NCBI RefSeq assembly: GCF_000661955.1
Contig: NZ_CP007597.1
Span: 2,225,605-2,289,604, forward strand
Reading direction: 5' to 3'
From: Stenotrophomonas rhizophila
GTDB lineage: Bacteria > Pseudomonadota > Gammaproteobacteria > Xanthomonadales > Xanthomonadaceae
Length of the DNA stretch: 64,000 bases
The stretch's first letter is position 1, and each line of letters opens with the position of its first letter. A model generated the notes under the pieces. It was not told the origin of the DNA. It saw only the letters and a list, made by a program, of their open reading frames with translations, and made no database searches. Shown here piece after piece: positions 62,571 to 64,000 of this stretch. The translations under genes were made by a program, and so were the position numbers.

Positions 62571-63977
62571 TCAAACCCAGCCGGTGGCGTAATAGATGCC
62601 GATCACCACGAACACCGCGAGGGTCTTGATGACGGTCACCGCGAAAATGTCCTTGTAGGCCTGGCGATGGGTCAGCCCGGTCACCATCAGCAGGGTGATG
62701 ACCGCCCCGTTGTGCGGCAGGCTGTCCATGCCACCGGACGCCATCGAGGCGACCCGATGCAGTACCTCCATCGGGATGCCGGCCGCCTGCGCGTTGGCGA
62801 TGAAGGTCTCCGACATCGCGGCCAGGGCGATGCTCATGCCACCGGATGCCGAACCGGTGACGCCGGCCAGGCCGGTTACCGTGACCGCCTCATGCAGCAA
62901 CGGATCCTTGATGGAGCCCAGCGCGTTGGCCACCACCATGAAACCCGGCAATGCAGCGATCACTGCACCGAAGCCGTACTCCGATGCGGTGTTCATGGCC
63001 GCCAGCACCGCACCGCTGATGGCCGCCCGGGTGCCTTCGGCAAACTGGGCGACCACCGGGCGCCAGGCCAGCGCCAGCACCGACAGGATGCCCACCAGCA
63101 GCGCCCCCACCACCGCCCAGATTGCCCCGATCTTCGCCACGTCCTGCACGACCGGCGCGGCGTTGCCCATGATCGAAGGCATGAAGCTGTGCTCGCCGCC
63201 GCCGTACCAGTGCGGCATGCCCAGGGTAAACAGCTTGTTGGAGACGAACACCAGTACCAGCGGCAGCACGGCAATGCCCGCGTGCGCCAGATGCGTGCCG
63301 GTGAAGGGCGTCGGCTCGTTCACCAGGGTGGCCGGGTCGCCGTAGCCCTCGCCGTTGCGCTGCGCGACGCGCCGGCGCCACTCCAGGTACGCCATCCCCA
63401 CTGCAAGCACGAAGATGCTGCCCAGCGTGCCCAGCACGGGCGCCGCCCAGGTATCGGTACCGAAGAACGTGGTCGGGATGATGTTCTGGATCTGCGGCGT
63501 GCCGGGCAACGCATCCATGGTGAAGCTGAAACCGCCCACCCCCAGCGTCGCCGGGATCAAGCGCTTGGGAATGTTGCTCTGGCGGAACATTTCGGCCGCG
63601 AACGGATAGACCGCAAACACCACCACGAACAGCGACACGCCACCATAGGTCAGCAGGCCCGACACCAGCACGATCGACAGCATCGCCCGCTGTGGGCCGA
63701 ACAGCCGGATCGCGGCGCCTACGATGGAGCGGGAAAAGCCGGACAGTTCGATCAGCTTGCCGAACACGGCGCCCAGCAGGAACACCGGGAAGTAGAGCTT
63801 CAGGAAGCCCACCATCTTGTCCATGAACAAGCCGGTGAACATCGGGGCCACCAGCGAGGGGTCGGTCAACAGCACGGCGCCAAGGGCGGCGATGGGCGCG
63901 AACAGGATCACGCTGTAACCGCGGTAGGCCACCAGGATCAGGAACCCCAGCGCTGCAAGTACGATCAGTAACGACAT
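62571..63977 (-). CDS. GntP-family permease
   Basis: A 468-residue membrane protein with about 12 hydrophobic segments. The pattern GLLTYGGVSLFVVVFAVYPFA and GGFSFTMDALPGTPQIQNIIPTTFFGTD is typical of the GntP/citrate-H+ symporter group (gluconate or related organic-acid uptake). The ATG at 63977 has GGAAG upstream. It lies near the window end; upstream context is missing. The substrate is unassigned. Confidence 0.83.
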   Translation of the reverse strand: MSLLIVLAALGFLILVAYRGYSVILFAPIAALGAVLLTDPSLVAPMFTGLFMDKMVGFLKLYFPVFLLGAVFGKLIELSGFSRSIVGAAIRLFGPQRAMLSIVLVSGLLTYGGVSLFVVVFAVYPFAAEMFRQSNIPKRLIPATLGVGGFSFTMDALPGTPQIQNIIPTTFFGTDTWAAPVLGTLGSIFVLAVGMAYLEWRRRVAQRNGEGYGDPATLVNEPTPFTGTHLAHAGIAVLPLVLVFVSNKLFTLGMPHWYGGGEHSFMPSIMGNAAPVVQDVAKIGAIWAVVGALLVGILSVLALAWRPVVAQFAEGTRAAISGAVLAAMNTASEYGFGAVIAALPGFMVVANALGSIKDPLLHEAVTVTGLAGVTGSASGGMSIALAAMSETFIANAQAAGIPMEVLHRVASMASGGMDSLPHNGAVITLLMVTGLTHRQAYKDIFAVTVIKTLAVFVVIGIYYATGWV

Positions 63978-64000
63978 ACGGCGCTTCCAGGTGAGGACGC

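Noticed and set aside
61452..63971. 839-codon plus-strand frame opposite the esterase and GntP genes
   Set aside because: It spans two well-supported minus-strand genes and their intergenic region and yields a His/Gln/Arg-rich peptide without domains.
1..64000. CRISPR arrays, tRNA and rRNA genes
   Set aside because: No regularly spaced identical repeats and no tRNA cloverleaf or rRNA sequence were noticed on either strand.

Overview
The window is high-GC gammaproteobacterial chromosome, most likely Stenotrophomonas or a close Xanthomonadaceae relative. Three things point there: the gene set (NdvB-type cyclic glucan synthase; a xylan/xylose locus with TonB receptor, SapC, cupin-like protein and flavin halogenase), two xyl-box palindromes of the Xanthomonas type, and two GTAG-headed palindromic repeats of the SMAG kind near 61.4 kb. 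A sequence with the full layout of a chromosomal dif site (4628-4655) places the window at the replication terminus.

Layout. 0-3.6 kb: the tail of an unknown protein, then a ThDP-dependent acetolactate-synthase-like enzyme and an aldehyde dehydrogenase. 3.6-15.8 kb: an accessory region at the terminus. It holds dif, iteron-like repeats, a divergent TnpT/TnpS-type pair (KfrA-like protein and tyrosine recombinase) with a core recombination site between them and no transposase nearby, an A/T-richer cassette (DUF3696-type AAA ATPase plus two unknown proteins), an IS3 remnant, an MmeI-like combined restriction-modification enzyme with a small upstream gene, and another A/T-rich unknown gene. 15.8-18 kb: LysR regulator divergent from an NTF2-like/SDR pair. 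18-27 kb: a 2903-residue cyclic beta-1,2-glucan synthase with a coupled 86-residue protein. 27-31 kb: small NTF2-like protein, a frameshifted exported protein, two metallo-beta-lactamase-fold hydrolases and a divergent GcvA-like LysR regulator.

31-59 kb is a xylan/xylose utilisation locus. One minus-strand operon (42.8 to 31.0 kb) encodes GH67 alpha-glucuronidase, a sialate-O-acetylesterase-like esterase, GH43, GH3, a transporter-GH43 fusion and an aldose epimerase. A second minus-strand block (57.5 to 44.0 kb) encodes a TonB-dependent receptor, SapC, a cupin-like protein, a flavin halogenase, xylulokinase, xylose isomerase, a sugar porter and a GH3 glucohydrolase lipoprotein. Two LacI regulators flank the second block, and TGGTAGCGCTACCA-type operators sit upstream of the receptor and of xylB. 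The inferred route is: xylo-oligomers enter through the receptor, periplasmic side-chain and backbone cleavage follows, uptake is by two MFS carriers, and XylA/XylB feed the pentose phosphate pathway. No GH10/GH11 xylanase is present in the window.

59-64 kb: an RcnB-like protein, small exported proteins, a serine hydrolase lipoprotein, a PHB-depolymerase-type esterase and a GntP-type permease.

All calls come from reading sequence and motifs; no database search was possible.
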